Made by a program: the position numbers and the translations under genes. From Luteimonas viscosa (lineage in GTDB: Bacteria; Pseudomonadota; Gammaproteobacteria; Xanthomonadales; Xanthomonadaceae): 64,000 bases of DNA. Each line of letters opens with the position of its first letter. Position 1 is the stretch's first letter. Of the stretch, positions 20,401 to 29,249 are shown piece after piece. The stretch covers positions 1,839,248 through 1,903,247 of the forward strand of contig NZ_VTFT01000001.1 of the NCBI RefSeq assembly GCF_008244685.1. Reading direction: 5' to 3'. Below the pieces are notes generated by a model. The model made no database searches and was not told the DNA's origin. It saw only the letters and a list, made by a program, of their open reading frames with translations.

Positions 20401-22795
20401 CGAGGATCCGCATCGCGGCGTCGTGCACCGCCTGGGCCCTGCGCTGGCGTTCGTCGAGCAGCGCCTGCTTGCGGGCCTCGAACGCTTCCAGCAGTTCCTC
20501 GCGCTTGGCGATGATGTCGCCGAGGAACTGTTCGTGCTCGCCGAACTGCCCTTCCAGTTCCTCCAGCTGCACCAGCAGCCGCGAGAGCTGCTCGTCGGCG
20601 CGCTCGGGGTCGGTCGCCAGACCCAGCGCGCTGGCGATCGACTGCGAGAACAGCGAGAACTGCGCCCCGAACTGGGCGACGGCCTCGGCCGATCCAAGCG
20701 TGCGCCGCTTCTGCTCGGCGCGCGCCCGGGCCTGGTTGAGCCGGGCGTAGATCGCCGAGATCGCCTCGACCACGCGCGTGCGCTGGTTCGCATCGTCGAC
20801 CTTGAGCCCGGCCATCAGCTCCGACAGCAGGTCGAGCTCGGCCGACATCGCCTGCATGTCCCGGATCTGTTCGGACAGCAGTTTCGCGGTCTGCGCCTGC
20901 TGCACGGCCGAATCGAGCGCCTGCAGCCGCTGGTTGAACGGCGCCAGCGCCTTGTCGCCGCCGAGGAACTCGCCGGTCGCGGTCCCGATCCGGTCGCGCT
21001 CGCGTTGCAGCGCCTCGCCCATCGCATCGATGGCGGGCACGTCGACATAGCGGTACTCGCGCAACGTGAGCAGGTGGCCGCGCTGCCGCGCGATCTCGCC
21101 CAGCGCGCCGGTGAACTCGTCGATCGCAGTCCAGTTCTCCGGCTGCAGCCGCGCCAGCAGCGCCCTGTGCGCCGATACCGCCTCCGCCATCGCCGCCGCG
21201 GACTGGCGGCGGATACCCTCGACCTTCTCGTACTCGTCGAGCACCGATTCGCCGGTGGCGCTGATCTCGTACAGCAGGCCGGCGACGCCATCGCAGTGCG
21301 CGTCGTCGATCCAGTGGTGCGCGTCGAACAGGCGCCGGGTGCCGTGCACCAGCAGCTGGTAGCGCTGTGGCGAGACGCGCGGGTTGTCGATCTCGCGGCT
21401 GAGCTCGAACAGGTCGGAAATGCCGCGCACCAGCGCCGCATTGCCGATCCGCCCCATGAAGCTGGTGCCCGGCGGCCGCTGCGCCGCGAACTCGTCGCTG
21501 CTGAACGGCGTGCGCCAGACCTGCATCGGGTGGATCCGTGTGGGCGCATCGCCCTCGGCATGGAACAGCACCATGCCGCCATCGCGCAGGAACGCGTAGC
21601 CGTGGCCGAACAGCGGGTTCTGCAGTTCGCGGCGGATGGTGTTGTAGACGAACAGCGCCGAGCGCCCGGCCTCGCGCTCGTAGAACACGTACATCACGTC
21701 CTCGCCGTTGGGCGAGCGGATCGCGCGCTTGTAGCGCATGCCCTGCATCGCGGCGTCGAAGGCCTTGTGCTCACCGTTCTGCAGGTAGTAGCCGCCGGGG
21801 AAGATGATCCCGTGGTCCTCGGGCAGCTGCACGCAGGCCTGGACGATGGCGTCGTTGCGCACGACCGTGCCGGTGAGGGTGTTGAAGATCAGCCCGCGCC
21901 ACGCGCTTTCGCGGTACGGCAGGATCTTCAGCAACAGCAGGCTGCCGACCCGGGCGAAGTCCACCACCGCGTCGTCGAGCGACTGGGTACCGTCCTCGAC
22001 CGGCTCGCTGAACACGCCCTGCCCGGTCTCGGTGTTGTTCTCGACCTTGATCGTCAGGTCGCCGCCCGTGGTCTCGACGAACACCGTGTCGAGGATGTTC
22101 AGGTGCGGGAAGCGTCCGGTGACCATCAGGTCGCGCGTGGCGCGGGTCCATTCGAAGTCGAACGGTGGCGGCAGGCTGATGTCGCGCTCGCCGCGCGAGT
22201 CGATCCAGGTGAGCTCGCCCGCATTGGAGATCGCCCAGCGGAACACCCGCACGTCGTCGCTGCGCTCGCCGATCTGGAATGCCGCCAGCAGCTTGCCGTC
22301 GCGCTTGATCAGCTGCAGCAGGCGCGCATGCTTGTAGTACGCGTAGAGCTCAGTGAAATCGCGGACGAAACCCGGATCGGCGAGGAAGCTGCCGGCGTGG
22401 TCGACCGGGGCGACGTCGAAGCCTTCGCCACCTTCGACCAGGCGGTACAAGCCGAACACGTCCTCGATCCGGGTGGTCGTCTTCAGCCCGATGTAGACGT
22501 TGTAGCCGAACAGCAGCAGGTCGTCGCCGATCTGGACGATGTCGCGGCCGACGCAGTTGTTCTCGGTACGCACGCGGAAGCGGCCCACCACCTCCATGCG
22601 GCTGTCGCCGAACTCCTGCAGGCGCTTCGCATTGAGGCCGTCGGCGATCGCGCGCAGGCGCGCGCCCTGCTCGACCAGGCGCCGGCGCAGTACCTCGTAG
22701 GCGCCGCCGCGCGCGACCGCCTCGTCGACCGCGGTGGCGGCGCTTGTTGCGGCGACGTCTGTCGCCGCCTGCTCATCCTGCGTGGGATCGGTCAT
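17456..22795 (-). CDS. giant AAA ATPase, often labelled DNA repair ATPase
   Basis: A 1779-residue ATPase (GTG at 22798 is an alternative start one codon earlier). Three parts can be seen. Residues about 60-430 are rich in beta-strands with repeated Asp/Gly turns, like a propeller or sensor domain. Residues about 480-900 contain long charged helices that look like coiled coil. From about 1250 to 1560 is a MoxR/dynein-like AAA module, with Walker A PPGYGKTT near 1306, Walker B-like LYVDDIQH near 1371, and an Asn-containing sensor-1-like VVMAGNPYTESGE. A helical tail follows. There is no signal peptide or membrane helix, and no nuclease, helicase or DNA-binding motif, so the usual DNA-repair label is not supported by what I see. 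The gene follows the flotillin gene by about 110 bases and overlaps the next gene. Confidence 0.85.
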   Translation of the reverse strand: MTDPTQDEQAATDVAATSAATAVDEAVARGGAYEVLRRRLVEQGARLRAIADGLNAKRLQEFGDSRMEVVGRFRVRTENNCVGRDIVQIGDDLLLFGYNVYIGLKTTTRIEDVFGLYRLVEGGEGFDVAPVDHAGSFLADPGFVRDFTELYAYYKHARLLQLIKRDGKLLAAFQIGERSDDVRVFRWAISNAGELTWIDSRGERDISLPPPFDFEWTRATRDLMVTGRFPHLNILDTVFVETTGGDLTIKVENNTETGQGVFSEPVEDGTQSLDDAVVDFARVGSLLLLKILPYRESAWRGLIFNTLTGTVVRNDAIVQACVQLPEDHGIIFPGGYYLQNGEHKAFDAAMQGMRYKRAIRSPNGEDVMYVFYEREAGRSALFVYNTIRRELQNPLFGHGYAFLRDGGMVLFHAEGDAPTRIHPMQVWRTPFSSDEFAAQRPPGTSFMGRIGNAALVRGISDLFELSREIDNPRVSPQRYQLLVHGTRRLFDAHHWIDDAHCDGVAGLLYEISATGESVLDEYEKVEGIRRQSAAAMAEAVSAHRALLARLQPENWTAIDEFTGALGEIARQRGHLLTLREYRYVDVPAIDAMGEALQRERDRIGTATGEFLGGDKALAPFNQRLQALDSAVQQAQTAKLLSEQIRDMQAMSAELDLLSELMAGLKVDDANQRTRVVEAISAIYARLNQARARAEQKRRTLGSAEAVAQFGAQFSLFSQSIASALGLATDPERADEQLSRLLVQLEELEGQFGEHEQFLGDIIAKREELLEAFEARKQALLDERQRRAQAVHDAAMRILDGLGRRTERFETLDELNAFFAGDPLILKLRELAGRLRQHRDSVKADDVEARLKGVRDQAVRALRDRSDLFEDGGHVIRLGPRHRFSVNTQQLDLTLLPRGDAMALHLTGTDYYEALHDPELEAARDWWQVSLDSESPALSRAEYLAGLILDAAVHGRDGLDLASLEHALADPAALDRLVRDFAAPRYREGYEKGIHDHDAVRLLRALVPLYTGAGTLAHAPAARALALLFWQRHRGHEDALQWPERTVGAEAVRRIFGTRDGLDALRGEIAAALDAFVAEAGLPLAGASGQAGADYLLAELREGEPTFAFSHYARSLLGALDEQLQSAGMAEGFERSLRQQAGRPAAQWALVAQWLQAMVRDPALAALSGYVPEAIALKLAGHELRHRVVDAILVAKVDGLLGEHPLVEGGVQTVSIDGFLARWRAHRETFVPGFERYQAVRHAIATREREALRLSEFRARPLSSFVRNRLINEVYLPVIGDNLAKQMGTVGEDKRSDLMGLLMMISPPGYGKTTLMEYVASRLGLVFMKINGPALGHAVRSLDPAQAPDATSRQELEKLNLALEMGSNTMLYVDDIQHTHPEFLQKFISLCDGTRRIEGVWRGRTKTYDMRGKKFCVVMAGNPYTESGEVFKIPDMLANRADIYNLGDVLGGMEEAFRLSYIENSLTSNPVLAPLATRDLGDLYLLVDRALGKEVSTSTLGHAYSGAEVNEIVATLQRLMQVRDVVYQVNQQYIASAAQADRYRSEPPFRLQGSYRNMNKLAEKISPVMNAAELQQLIADHYVGEAQLLTTGAEENLLKLAELRGTLDEAQAARWAAIKRDFLRNKAMGGEDADTGARVVAQLADIAEGLSALRDAPAHAPPQTAPEVPWEQLLASLREGIAVRRRADADGVDAGQWLQALPDAMRGAFEPVLVHLSQGQEHQAQLNSALVRILDLLRAKLAEAPVPVGRRPRAKSAQEIELEELLRQLRFRADGKPDAS

Positions 22796-22905
22796 CACCG
22801 CGGGTCATCCTGCCTGTGGTCGCGCGGCACGCGTGCGTCCTCCGCGTGGCAGGGGCGCGCCTGCCTCGGCCGCAGCGCGTCCGCGCCGTTCATCGCCAGC
22901 GTGGC

Positions 22906-24888
22906 TCATTCGCCGGACACGGTCGCGGCGCCCTCCGTCTTCGACGCCTTGCCGCGGTCGATCCCGAGGTACTTCTGCATCAGTTCCTGCACCACCGGGC
23001 TCTTGTCGGCGAGGCCCTCGATCGACTTGCCCAGCGAGATCGCCCGCACCAGGCTGTCGAACATGCCGCCGTCGCCGCCGACCATGTCGATGTCGGCGTT
23101 GCGCAGCGCGGTGGCGATGATTTCGGCGTTCTCCTTGGAGATCTCCTTGCCGGCCTCGATCGACGCCAGCGCCTGCTTGAGGCTGGTGTCGAGCGCCATC
23201 CGGTACTCCTCGTGGCCGCGCGCGTCGTCGCTGAGCGCGTCCAGGGCCTGGAACTTCCGGGTCAGGCCTTCGGCCTCGGCGAACAGCTTCTTCCCGACCA
23301 CGGTCGCTTCCGCCAGGCCGATCGATTCGGTGGCGGCCGCCCGGGCGCGGCCCATCTGCTCCTCGCCCTGCGCCTGCGCGCCGAGCTTTTCCGCCAGCAC
23401 CTTGGCCTCCGTGGCGCCCTGCTTGAGGTTGGCGTCGGCCATCGCATCCACCACGCGCGCCTCGGCGATGCCGACCTTCTCGATCGCCACCGCGCCGGCC
23501 TCCTTGACCTGCGCATCCGCCAGGCCCGGCGCCGCGCGTTCGGCGCGCACGCCTTCGGCCAGCAGCTTCTTGGCCTCGGCCTGGCGGTTGGCCGCTTCCA
23601 GTTCCGCCTGGGCCAGGGTGGTGACCTCGACCGCCCTGTGCCGGGCCGCGGTCTCGCCCGCTTCGGCCCGCTTGACCTGCTCCAGCAGCGCCTGCTGCGC
23701 CTTGGCCTCGGCCTCGAGGATCGCGATCTGCTTCAGGCGGTCGGCCTCGGATACCTCGCGCACTTCCTTGATGCGCTCTTCCTCCTGCGCCACGGTCTTG
23801 TCGATCGCGATGCGTTCGCGGGTGATGTTGGCCACGTCCATCTTGCCCTGCTCGACCACCTTGTCGCGCTCCACGCCCTGCAGCTGCACTTCGCGGTCGG
23901 TGGTCACCTGCTCGAGCTGGCGGGCGCGGGCAACGCGCTCGGCCTCGATCGCGACGGCGCGCTGCCGGTTCTGCTCGGCCACCTCCACCTCGCGCATGCG
24001 GTTCTGGTCGCGGATGTCGATCAGCTGCTGGGCTTCGATGCGGGCGGCCTCGGCCAGCTGGCGCTGCTCTTCCTGCACCTTCTGGGTTTCGGCGGTCTCG
24101 CGCGCTCGGATGGTCTCGATCTCGCGCTGCTGGCGCGCCTCGGCCTCGGCCTGCTGGCGTTCCAGCGCCAGCGTCGCCTCGCGGGTCTCGACGTTCTTCT
24201 TGGTGATCGCCAGGTGCTCGTTCTGCGACAGCTCGTTGGTGATCACGTTCTGCGACGCGGTCAGCTGGGTGATCTTGCGGATGCCCTCGGCGTCGAGGAT
24301 GTTGCTCGGGTCGAGCAGCGACTTCGGGGTCTGCTCGAGGTAGTCGATCGCCACGTCCTCGAGCACGTAGCCGTTGAGGTCGTTGCCGATGACCTTGATG
24401 ATCTCGTCGCGGAACTCCTGGCGCTTCTCGAACAGGTCGGTGAAGTCGAACTTCTTGCCGACCGTCTTCAGCGCCTCGGAGAACTTGGCGTTGAACAGTT
24501 CGTTCACGGCGTGCTTGTCCGAGGCGCGGTCGGCGCCCAGCGCCTTGGCCACGCGCAGCACGTCGGCCTGGGTCTCGTTGACCCGCAGGTAGAAGGCGAC
24601 GGCGATGTCGGCGCGCATGTTGTCGCGGCAGATCAGGCCTTCCTTGCCGCGACGGTCGACCTCCAGCGTGATCAGGCTGATCCGCATCAGCTCGGCGCGG
24701 TACAGCACCGGGATGATCAGCGCACCGGTGAAATGCACCTTCGGCTCGGAGCTCATGTCGTTGACGATGAGCGCCGTGCCCTGGTCGACCTTCTTGTAGA
24801 AGGACTTGAAGATGATCGCCAGCACGACCAGCAGGAAGACGACGCCGATCGCGCCGATCAGGAAGGGGCCCAGCAGTGCGAGTTCCAT
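22906..24888 (-). CDS. yqiK: flotillin family protein YqiK
   Basis: A 660-residue flotillin-type membrane scaffold. One N-terminal membrane helix (about residues 8-28) is followed by the SPFH/Band 7 domain (about 30-215) and a very long Glu/Ala/Arg-rich coiled coil (about 220-480) that mediates oligomers. The C-terminal flotillin domain contains ARAAATESIGLAEATVV and GHEEYRMALD. Flotillins organise membrane microdomains and report on membrane state. The gene follows the yqiJ-like gene by 42 bases, the same pairing as yqiJ-yqiK in E. coli, and is followed by the giant AAA ATPase. Confidence 0.93.
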   Translation of the reverse strand: MELALLGPFLIGAIGVVFLLVVLAIIFKSFYKKVDQGTALIVNDMSSEPKVHFTGALIIPVLYRAELMRISLITLEVDRRGKEGLICRDNMRADIAVAFYLRVNETQADVLRVAKALGADRASDKHAVNELFNAKFSEALKTVGKKFDFTDLFEKRQEFRDEIIKVIGNDLNGYVLEDVAIDYLEQTPKSLLDPSNILDAEGIRKITQLTASQNVITNELSQNEHLAITKKNVETREATLALERQQAEAEARQQREIETIRARETAETQKVQEEQRQLAEAARIEAQQLIDIRDQNRMREVEVAEQNRQRAVAIEAERVARARQLEQVTTDREVQLQGVERDKVVEQGKMDVANITRERIAIDKTVAQEEERIKEVREVSEADRLKQIAILEAEAKAQQALLEQVKRAEAGETAARHRAVEVTTLAQAELEAANRQAEAKKLLAEGVRAERAAPGLADAQVKEAGAVAIEKVGIAEARVVDAMADANLKQGATEAKVLAEKLGAQAQGEEQMGRARAAATESIGLAEATVVGKKLFAEAEGLTRKFQALDALSDDARGHEEYRMALDTSLKQALASIEAGKEISKENAEIIATALRNADIDMVGGDGGMFDSLVRAISLGKSIEGLADKSPVVQELMQKYLGIDRGKASKTEGAATVSGE

Positions 24889-24930
24889 CGGTGCAGCTCC
24901 AGTCGGATCGTGTCCGGTTGCGTTGTCGGG

Positions 24931-25548
24931 TTACGGATTGCGGTAGTCGCGCTCGGCCACCACCCGCCAGGTGTTGGTCGGCGCATCGTGTTCGATCAGC
25001 ACCACGCGATCTCCACGGGAGATTGGCGCGTCGCCCTCGTGGCGTACCTGCAGGACCAGCCCTGCGCCGCCGTCGTCCAGGTCGGCCATGCCGTGGACCG
25101 CGTCCACCGTCGGGGTACGCACGGTGGCGATCCGCCCGGCCAGGGACGCCTGCGGCGCCGGACGCAGCCGCAGCACGAAGCGCCGCAGCGGGCGCAGCAC
25201 GAACGCGGTGAGCAGGATCGCCGGCACCGGCGCCAGCAGCAGCACGCCGGTACCGAGGCCGTAGCGCAGCAGGTCGGGCAGCGGCGTCAGCAGCAGCAGG
25301 TGGACGAAATAGGTGATGATCCAGGCGAAGAACGCCAGCACGCTCAGCACCAGCAACGACGGCAGGCCGTCGAGGCCCAGCCTGGACACCATGCCGCCGG
25401 CTTCGCCGCCGTCGCCGAAGTCCAGGTCCAGCGTGTCCATCCCGGCGATGCCGATCGCCGCCACCACCCAGAACAGCGCCAGGCCGCCGAGCAGGATGCT
25501 GTAGGCGAGCGTGGGATAGCCCAGGCTGGTTGTCAGGAAAAGCGTCAC
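24931..25548 (-). CDS. yqiJ: YqiJ-like inner-membrane protein with C-terminal OB-fold
   Basis: A 205-residue protein with three membrane helices (about residues 14-35, 60-85 and 100-125) and a cytoplasmic C-terminal OB-fold-like domain (about 138-205, with SLAGRIATVRTPTVD and SRGDRVVLIEHD), the NfeD/YqiJ arrangement that partners SPFH proteins. The start is GTG at 25548, preceded by a GGGGGA-type ribosome site; the frame runs on upstream but with no signal-like or family sequence. It heads the five-gene flotillin-ATPase-TelA operon. Confidence 0.88.
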   Translation of the reverse strand: MTLFLTTSLGYPTLAYSILLGGLALFWVVAAIGIAGMDTLDLDFGDGGEAGGMVSRLGLDGLPSLLVLSVLAFFAWIITYFVHLLLLTPLPDLLRYGLGTGVLLLAPVPAILLTAFVLRPLRRFVLRLRPAPQASLAGRIATVRTPTVDAVHGMADLDDGGAGLVLQVRHEGDAPISRGDRVVLIEHDAPTNTWRVVAERDYRNP

Positions 25549-25916
25549 GTCCCCGGTCCCCCATGTGCCGCGGCATTCGATGCCGTCCGGCGTCCCTTCC
25601 GTCGGTACCGCATGCCGTCTAGCGGCGCGGTCCGGCCATGCATGATGCCAGTTTCCGCCGTCGTTCGATCCCATGACGCGGCGTGGGACCGGATGTGACC
25701 GGATCCGGGGAACAACCAGCGCGTGGCGCCGCAGCGCGTGGCGAAACCAACGCGCGACGCCGGTCGCCCCGTTGCACGGGGTACGGCCGGGGCCGCGCGG
25801 CGGGTGGGGTGGGCACGCATTCGCCCGGGCACGTTCCTTACGCAGGGCGGATGTCGCCCGACGGCGACCCTGGCCGCCCGGCGACGCCCGCTTGACGGCC
25901 CCGCGGGGATCCCGCT
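25549..25916. other. intergenic region upstream of the yqiJ-yqiK operon
   Basis: These 368 bases between the yqiJ start and the ubiB stop contain no gene I can support; the open frames here are short shadows. The operon promoter should lie at the left of this stretch on the minus strand. A GGAAACT element around 25654-25660 resembles an envelope-stress sigma -35 box, but no matching -10 is convincing. Confidence 0.4.
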
Positions 25917-27593
25917 CTAGCGCCTTCGCGGCAACGCCGCCAGGATGGCCCAGAGGCCACCGATGCCGGCCACCCAGGACGACAGCGGGACCCCGCCCAG
26001 CGACGGGCCGCCGGCTTCGAGCGCGAACAGCACCGCCGCGGTGATCAGCAGGCCCACGCCGAGGATCGCGGCGACCACGCGCCGCTGCATCGCCTCGAGC
26101 GTGCGCGTGATCGCGACGATGTCCTGCGAGCGCATCTTCAGTTCGTGCCGGCCCTCGACCTGCTGCTGCAGCCAGGCATGCAGCAGCCGCGGCACCTCGG
26201 GTGCGCGGGTGACGATCTCCGGCAGCCGCTTGCGGAATTCCGAAGCGAGTTTCTGCGGGCTGTAGCGTTCGACCAGGATCCGTTCGAGCACAGGCCGCGC
26301 CACCGCCCAGATGTCGATCTTCGGGTCGAGCAGGCGTCCGATCCCTTCGATCGTCAGCAGGGTCTTCTGCAGCAGGATCAGTTGCGGCTGCAGGGTCAGT
26401 TCGTAGCGCTGCGCGGTGCGGAACAGCTTGCCGAGCACCTCGCCCAGCGAGATCTCCGACAGCGGGCGGGTGAAGTACGGCTCGCACACCGCGCGCGCGG
26501 CGGCTTCCAGCTCGTCGATGCGGATCGTCGCCGGCATCCAGCCGGCCTGCACGTGCAGTTCGGCGATGCGGCGGTAGTCGCGGTTGAAGATCGCCATGAA
26601 GTTTTCGGCGAGGTAGTACTGGTCCTCGCTGGAGAGCTGGCCCATGATCCCGAAGTCCAGCGCGATGAAGCGCGGGTTGGCGCGGCGCGCGGGGTCGGTA
26701 TCCACCCAGATGTTGCCGGCGTGGGCGTCGGCGTGGAAGAAGTTGTCGCGGAACACCTGGGTGTAGAACACGCGCACGCCTTTTGCCGCGAGCGCCTTGC
26801 GATCGATGCCCGCGGCGTCGAGCGCGACGATGTCGTCGCTGTTGATGCCGCGCACGCGCTCGAGCGTGAGCACGCGCTGCGCGGTGTGGGTCCAGATCGG
26901 TTCGGGCACGTAGAGGTCGGGCGAATCGAGCCAGTTGCGGCGCAGCACCGAGGCGTTCGCGCCTTCGCGCTGCAGGTCGAGCTCGGCGGCCAGGGTGTTC
27001 TCGATCTCGGCCACGATCTCGCGCGGGCGGATCTTGTCGGCGTTGGGATGGGTGCGGTCGACCAGGCCGGCGAGGCTGCGCAGCAGGGCGATGTCGCCCG
27101 CGATCTGCTTCTCGATGCCGGGCCGCAGCACCTTGACCACCACCTCGCGCGCGGGCGCGTCGGCCACCGGGTGCAGGGTGGCCGCGTGCACCTGCGCGAT
27201 CGAGGCCGAGGCCAGCGGCACGGTCTCGAACGAGGCGAACAGCGTGGCGACCGGCGCATCCAGCTCGTCCTCGACGATCGCGCGCGCGGCGTCGCCGTCG
27301 AACGGTGCGACCTGGTCCTGCAGCAGCGCCAGCTCGTCGACCATGTCGGGCGGCAGCAGGTCGCGGCGGGTGGAGAGGATCTGGCCGAACTTGACGAAGA
27401 TCGGTCCGAGCTCCTGCAGCGCCAGGCGCAGGCGCGCGCCACGCGACTGCGCGGCGATGGCCGCGGACGCGCGCGGCACGAACGGCCGCATCAGCTTGAG
27501 CCAGCGCTCGGCCGCGGTGTCGTCGAGCAGGTCGTCGAGCCGGTAGCGCAGCAGCACGCGGCCGATGCGCGCGGCGCGCAGGACGGTGTTCAA
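25917..27593 (-). CDS. ubiB: UbiB/AarF/ABC1 atypical kinase-ATPase for ubiquinone synthesis
   Basis: A 558-residue member of the UbiB family, needed for ubiquinone biosynthesis and thought to use ATP to extract or present hydrophobic intermediates at the inner membrane. Visible family motifs are KFGQ, the Ala-rich loop ASASIAQVH that replaces the kinase Gly loop, [19 protein letters not shown] and the DFG in ALDFGIMG. Two C-terminal membrane helices close the protein (from about 508). The start is a TTG at 27593 that shares bases with the TGA of ubiJ (TTGA); no ATG or GTG fits the family N-terminus. It forms a coupled ubiJ-ubiB unit. Confidence 0.92.
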   Translation of the reverse strand: MNTVLRAARIGRVLLRYRLDDLLDDTAAERWLKLMRPFVPRASAAIAAQSRGARLRLALQELGPIFVKFGQILSTRRDLLPPDMVDELALLQDQVAPFDGDAARAIVEDELDAPVATLFASFETVPLASASIAQVHAATLHPVADAPAREVVVKVLRPGIEKQIAGDIALLRSLAGLVDRTHPNADKIRPREIVAEIENTLAAELDLQREGANASVLRRNWLDSPDLYVPEPIWTHTAQRVLTLERVRGINSDDIVALDAAGIDRKALAAKGVRVFYTQVFRDNFFHADAHAGNIWVDTDPARRANPRFIALDFGIMGQLSSEDQYYLAENFMAIFNRDYRRIAELHVQAGWMPATIRIDELEAAARAVCEPYFTRPLSEISLGEVLGKLFRTAQRYELTLQPQLILLQKTLLTIEGIGRLLDPKIDIWAVARPVLERILVERYSPQKLASEFRKRLPEIVTRAPEVPRLLHAWLQQQVEGRHELKMRSQDIVAITRTLEAMQRRVVAAILGVGLLITAAVLFALEAGGPSLGGVPLSSWVAGIGGLWAILAALPRRR

Positions 27594-28240
27594 GCCGCCG
27601 CCCCGGTCCGGCCGGCGATGCGGGCCACGCGCGCGGCAAGGCGGTCGACGTCGTCGCGCATCGCGTCGACATCGTCGAGGAAGGCGTCGATCTCGGCCCG
27701 CGCCACCACGTCGCGCGATTCCTCGGTCACGTACTCGGCGGCGCTCTGCGCGAGGTTGCGGCCAAGCACGCGCGCCTGCGCCAGCGCGCCGCCGAACGCG
27801 CTGGCCACCTGCACGCCGATGACATCGCCGAAGACGGCGACGAACGGTTGCTGCCAGTCGGGATCGAAACGCTCGGCCAGCCGCTGCAGCTGGCGCGCCA
27901 GTTCCGCATCGCCCGACACGCGCACCTTGCCGATGGCGGGCGCGTCGTCGCGGCGCAGGAACGGCAACTGCGAGAGCACGCCGGCGATCGTCGCCCGCAC
28001 CGCGAGGTCGGGCTCGGCCGCGGCATCGACCGGGCCGACCGCGAGGCGTTCGCCCTGCACCCGCAGCTGCAGCGCGAGCGGCGGGGACTCCAGGGTGAGC
28101 TCGACGCGGCGACCATCGAGCCGGGCCAGCGCGTCGCGCATGTCGGGGTCGAGCGCGAGGGCGCGATTGAGCGCCGCTTCCAGCGCGCGCCCGGCGATGG
28201 GCTTGATCGCGTCGAAGGGGGAGGGCGGGAACGAGGCCAT
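27590..28240 (-). CDS. ubiJ: ubiquinone biosynthesis accessory factor UbiJ (SCP2 domain)
   Basis: A 216-residue cytoplasmic protein with an N-terminal sterol-carrier-protein-2-like domain (about 15-130) and a C-terminal helical tail, as in UbiJ, the lipid-binding partner of UbiK in the aerobic ubiquinone pathway. Its immediate coupling to ubiB (TTGA overlap) supports the call. In E. coli ubiJ sits between ubiE and ubiB; no ubiE is seen here. Confidence 0.88.
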   Translation of the reverse strand: MASFPPSPFDAIKPIAGRALEAALNRALALDPDMRDALARLDGRRVELTLESPPLALQLRVQGERLAVGPVDAAAEPDLAVRATIAGVLSQLPFLRRDDAPAIGKVRVSGDAELARQLQRLAERFDPDWQQPFVAVFGDVIGVQVASAFGGALAQARVLGRNLAQSAAEYVTEESRDVVARAEIDAFLDDVDAMRDDVDRLAARVARIAGRTGAAA

Positions 28241-28280
28241 GCGGCATTGTAGCGGCAGGGTCGAGGCGGCGAAGCAACAA

Positions 28281-28307
28281 GAAGGCCCGCCGATCGGCGG
28301 GCCCTTC
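28281..28307 (-). terminator. rho-independent terminator after the DUF1328 gene
   Basis: A GC-rich hairpin with arms around GGCCCGCC and GGCGGGCC and a GATC centre lies between the DUF1328 stop and ubiJ. On the minus strand it is followed by the T-rich TTGTTGCTTC, so it fits termination of the small upstream gene. Confidence 0.7.
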
Positions 28308-28342
28308 TGTGTCTCGCTGTGTCTCGCCTGCGTGGCGTCGGG

Positions 28343-28501
28343 CTATACCCGCTTGCCGCGCAGCAGCGACACGATCGCCAGGATCACGAACACCACGAAC
28401 AGGATCCACGCGATGTTGGTGGCGGCGCCGGCCACGCCACTGAAGCCGAGCACGGCGGCGATGAGCGCGATGACGAAGAAGATGACGGCGTATCTGAGCA
28501 T
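28343..28501 (-). CDS. DUF1328 small membrane protein (YtjA family)
   Basis: A 52-residue peptide that is almost entirely two membrane helices (about 4-24 and 29-47) joined by a Gly/Ala turn ([13 protein letters not shown]) and ending in a basic tail RGKRV. This matches the YtjA/DUF1328 family in length and layout; these proteins are often induced by envelope or general stress, with no known activity. It stands alone, with a terminator just downstream. Confidence 0.9.
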   Translation of the reverse strand: MLRYAVIFFVIALIAAVLGFSGVAGAATNIAWILFVVFVILAIVSLLRGKRV

Positions 28502-28662
28502 GGAAGCGGTCTCCGTGGCGACGGCCGGGGGCCGGTTGGATTGAGGGTGCGGGGGAACGCTACGCGAGCCCCGGTCGCGGCCGGGTGAGCGCCGGGTGAG
28601 GTCATCGTGAAAGCAGGCACATGCGCGAGACGGGCCGCGACCGCTGCGGGGCCTGCTCGAAC

Positions 28663-29249
28663 GTCACCGTCGGCACGAAGCCCGAAGTCGCGCGTCGCCG
28701 GTTCCATCGCGTATCGCGCCAGGTTGGATCCTGCATGCAACGCCGGAACGCGCCGCCGCGCGCGAAGAACCCGATGCGCGTGTGGTCCGGGTCACTCCCG
28801 CTGCAGGGATGCCCACAGGCGTTGCAGGCCTTCGGCGATCGTCACCCGCGGCACGTAACCGAAGTCGCGCGTGGCGGGTGCCATGGAGTACCGCGCCAGG
28901 CTGGATCCCGCTTGCGACGCCGCAGAACGCGCCGCCGCGCGCGAAGAACCCGATGCGCGTGTGGTCCGGGTCACTTCCGCTGCAGGGATGCCCGCAGGCG
29001 TTGCAGGCCTTCGGCGATCGTCACCCGCGGCACGTAGCCGAAGTCGCGCGTGGCGGGTGCCATGGAGTACCGCGCCAGGCTGGACCCGCTTGCGACGCCG
29101 CAGAACGCGCCGCCGCGCGCGAAGAACCCGATGCGCGTGTGGTCCGGGTCACTTCCGCTGCAGGGATGCCCGCAGGCGTTGCAGGCCTTCGGCGATCGTC
29201 ACCCGCGGCACGTAGCCGAAGTCGCGCGTGGCGGGTGCCATGGAGTACC
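28663..29249 (-). repeat. tandem 178/179-bp repeats made from the 3' end of oleD
   Basis: Units start at 28663, 28841, 29020 and 29198 (spacings 178, 179 and 178 bases). The last, partial unit (29198 to about 29249) lies inside the 3' end of oleD, upstream of its stop in gene order. Each complete unit holds, on the minus strand, about the last 30 codons of oleD with its stop plus about 78 bases of downstream spacer. Units 2 and 3 are nearly identical to the genuine gene end; unit 1, farthest from oleD, has clearly diverged. A one-base indel shifts the frame between units. Confidence 0.9.

Noticed and set aside
18293..24343. Plus-strand open frame of about 2000 codons antisense to the ATPase and flotillin genes
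   Set aside because: It is the GC-rich shadow of the minus-strand genes; composition is Arg/Ala/Leu/His-rich, with no family motifs.
25640..25665. Second sigma-54 promoter upstream of the yqiJ-like gene (CTGGCATCATGC)
   Set aside because: The offset between the GG and GC elements is wrong for a -24/-12 promoter.
28663..29249. CRISPR array
   Set aside because: Repeat units are 178-179 bases without short unique spacers and derive from the end of oleD; no cas genes are present.
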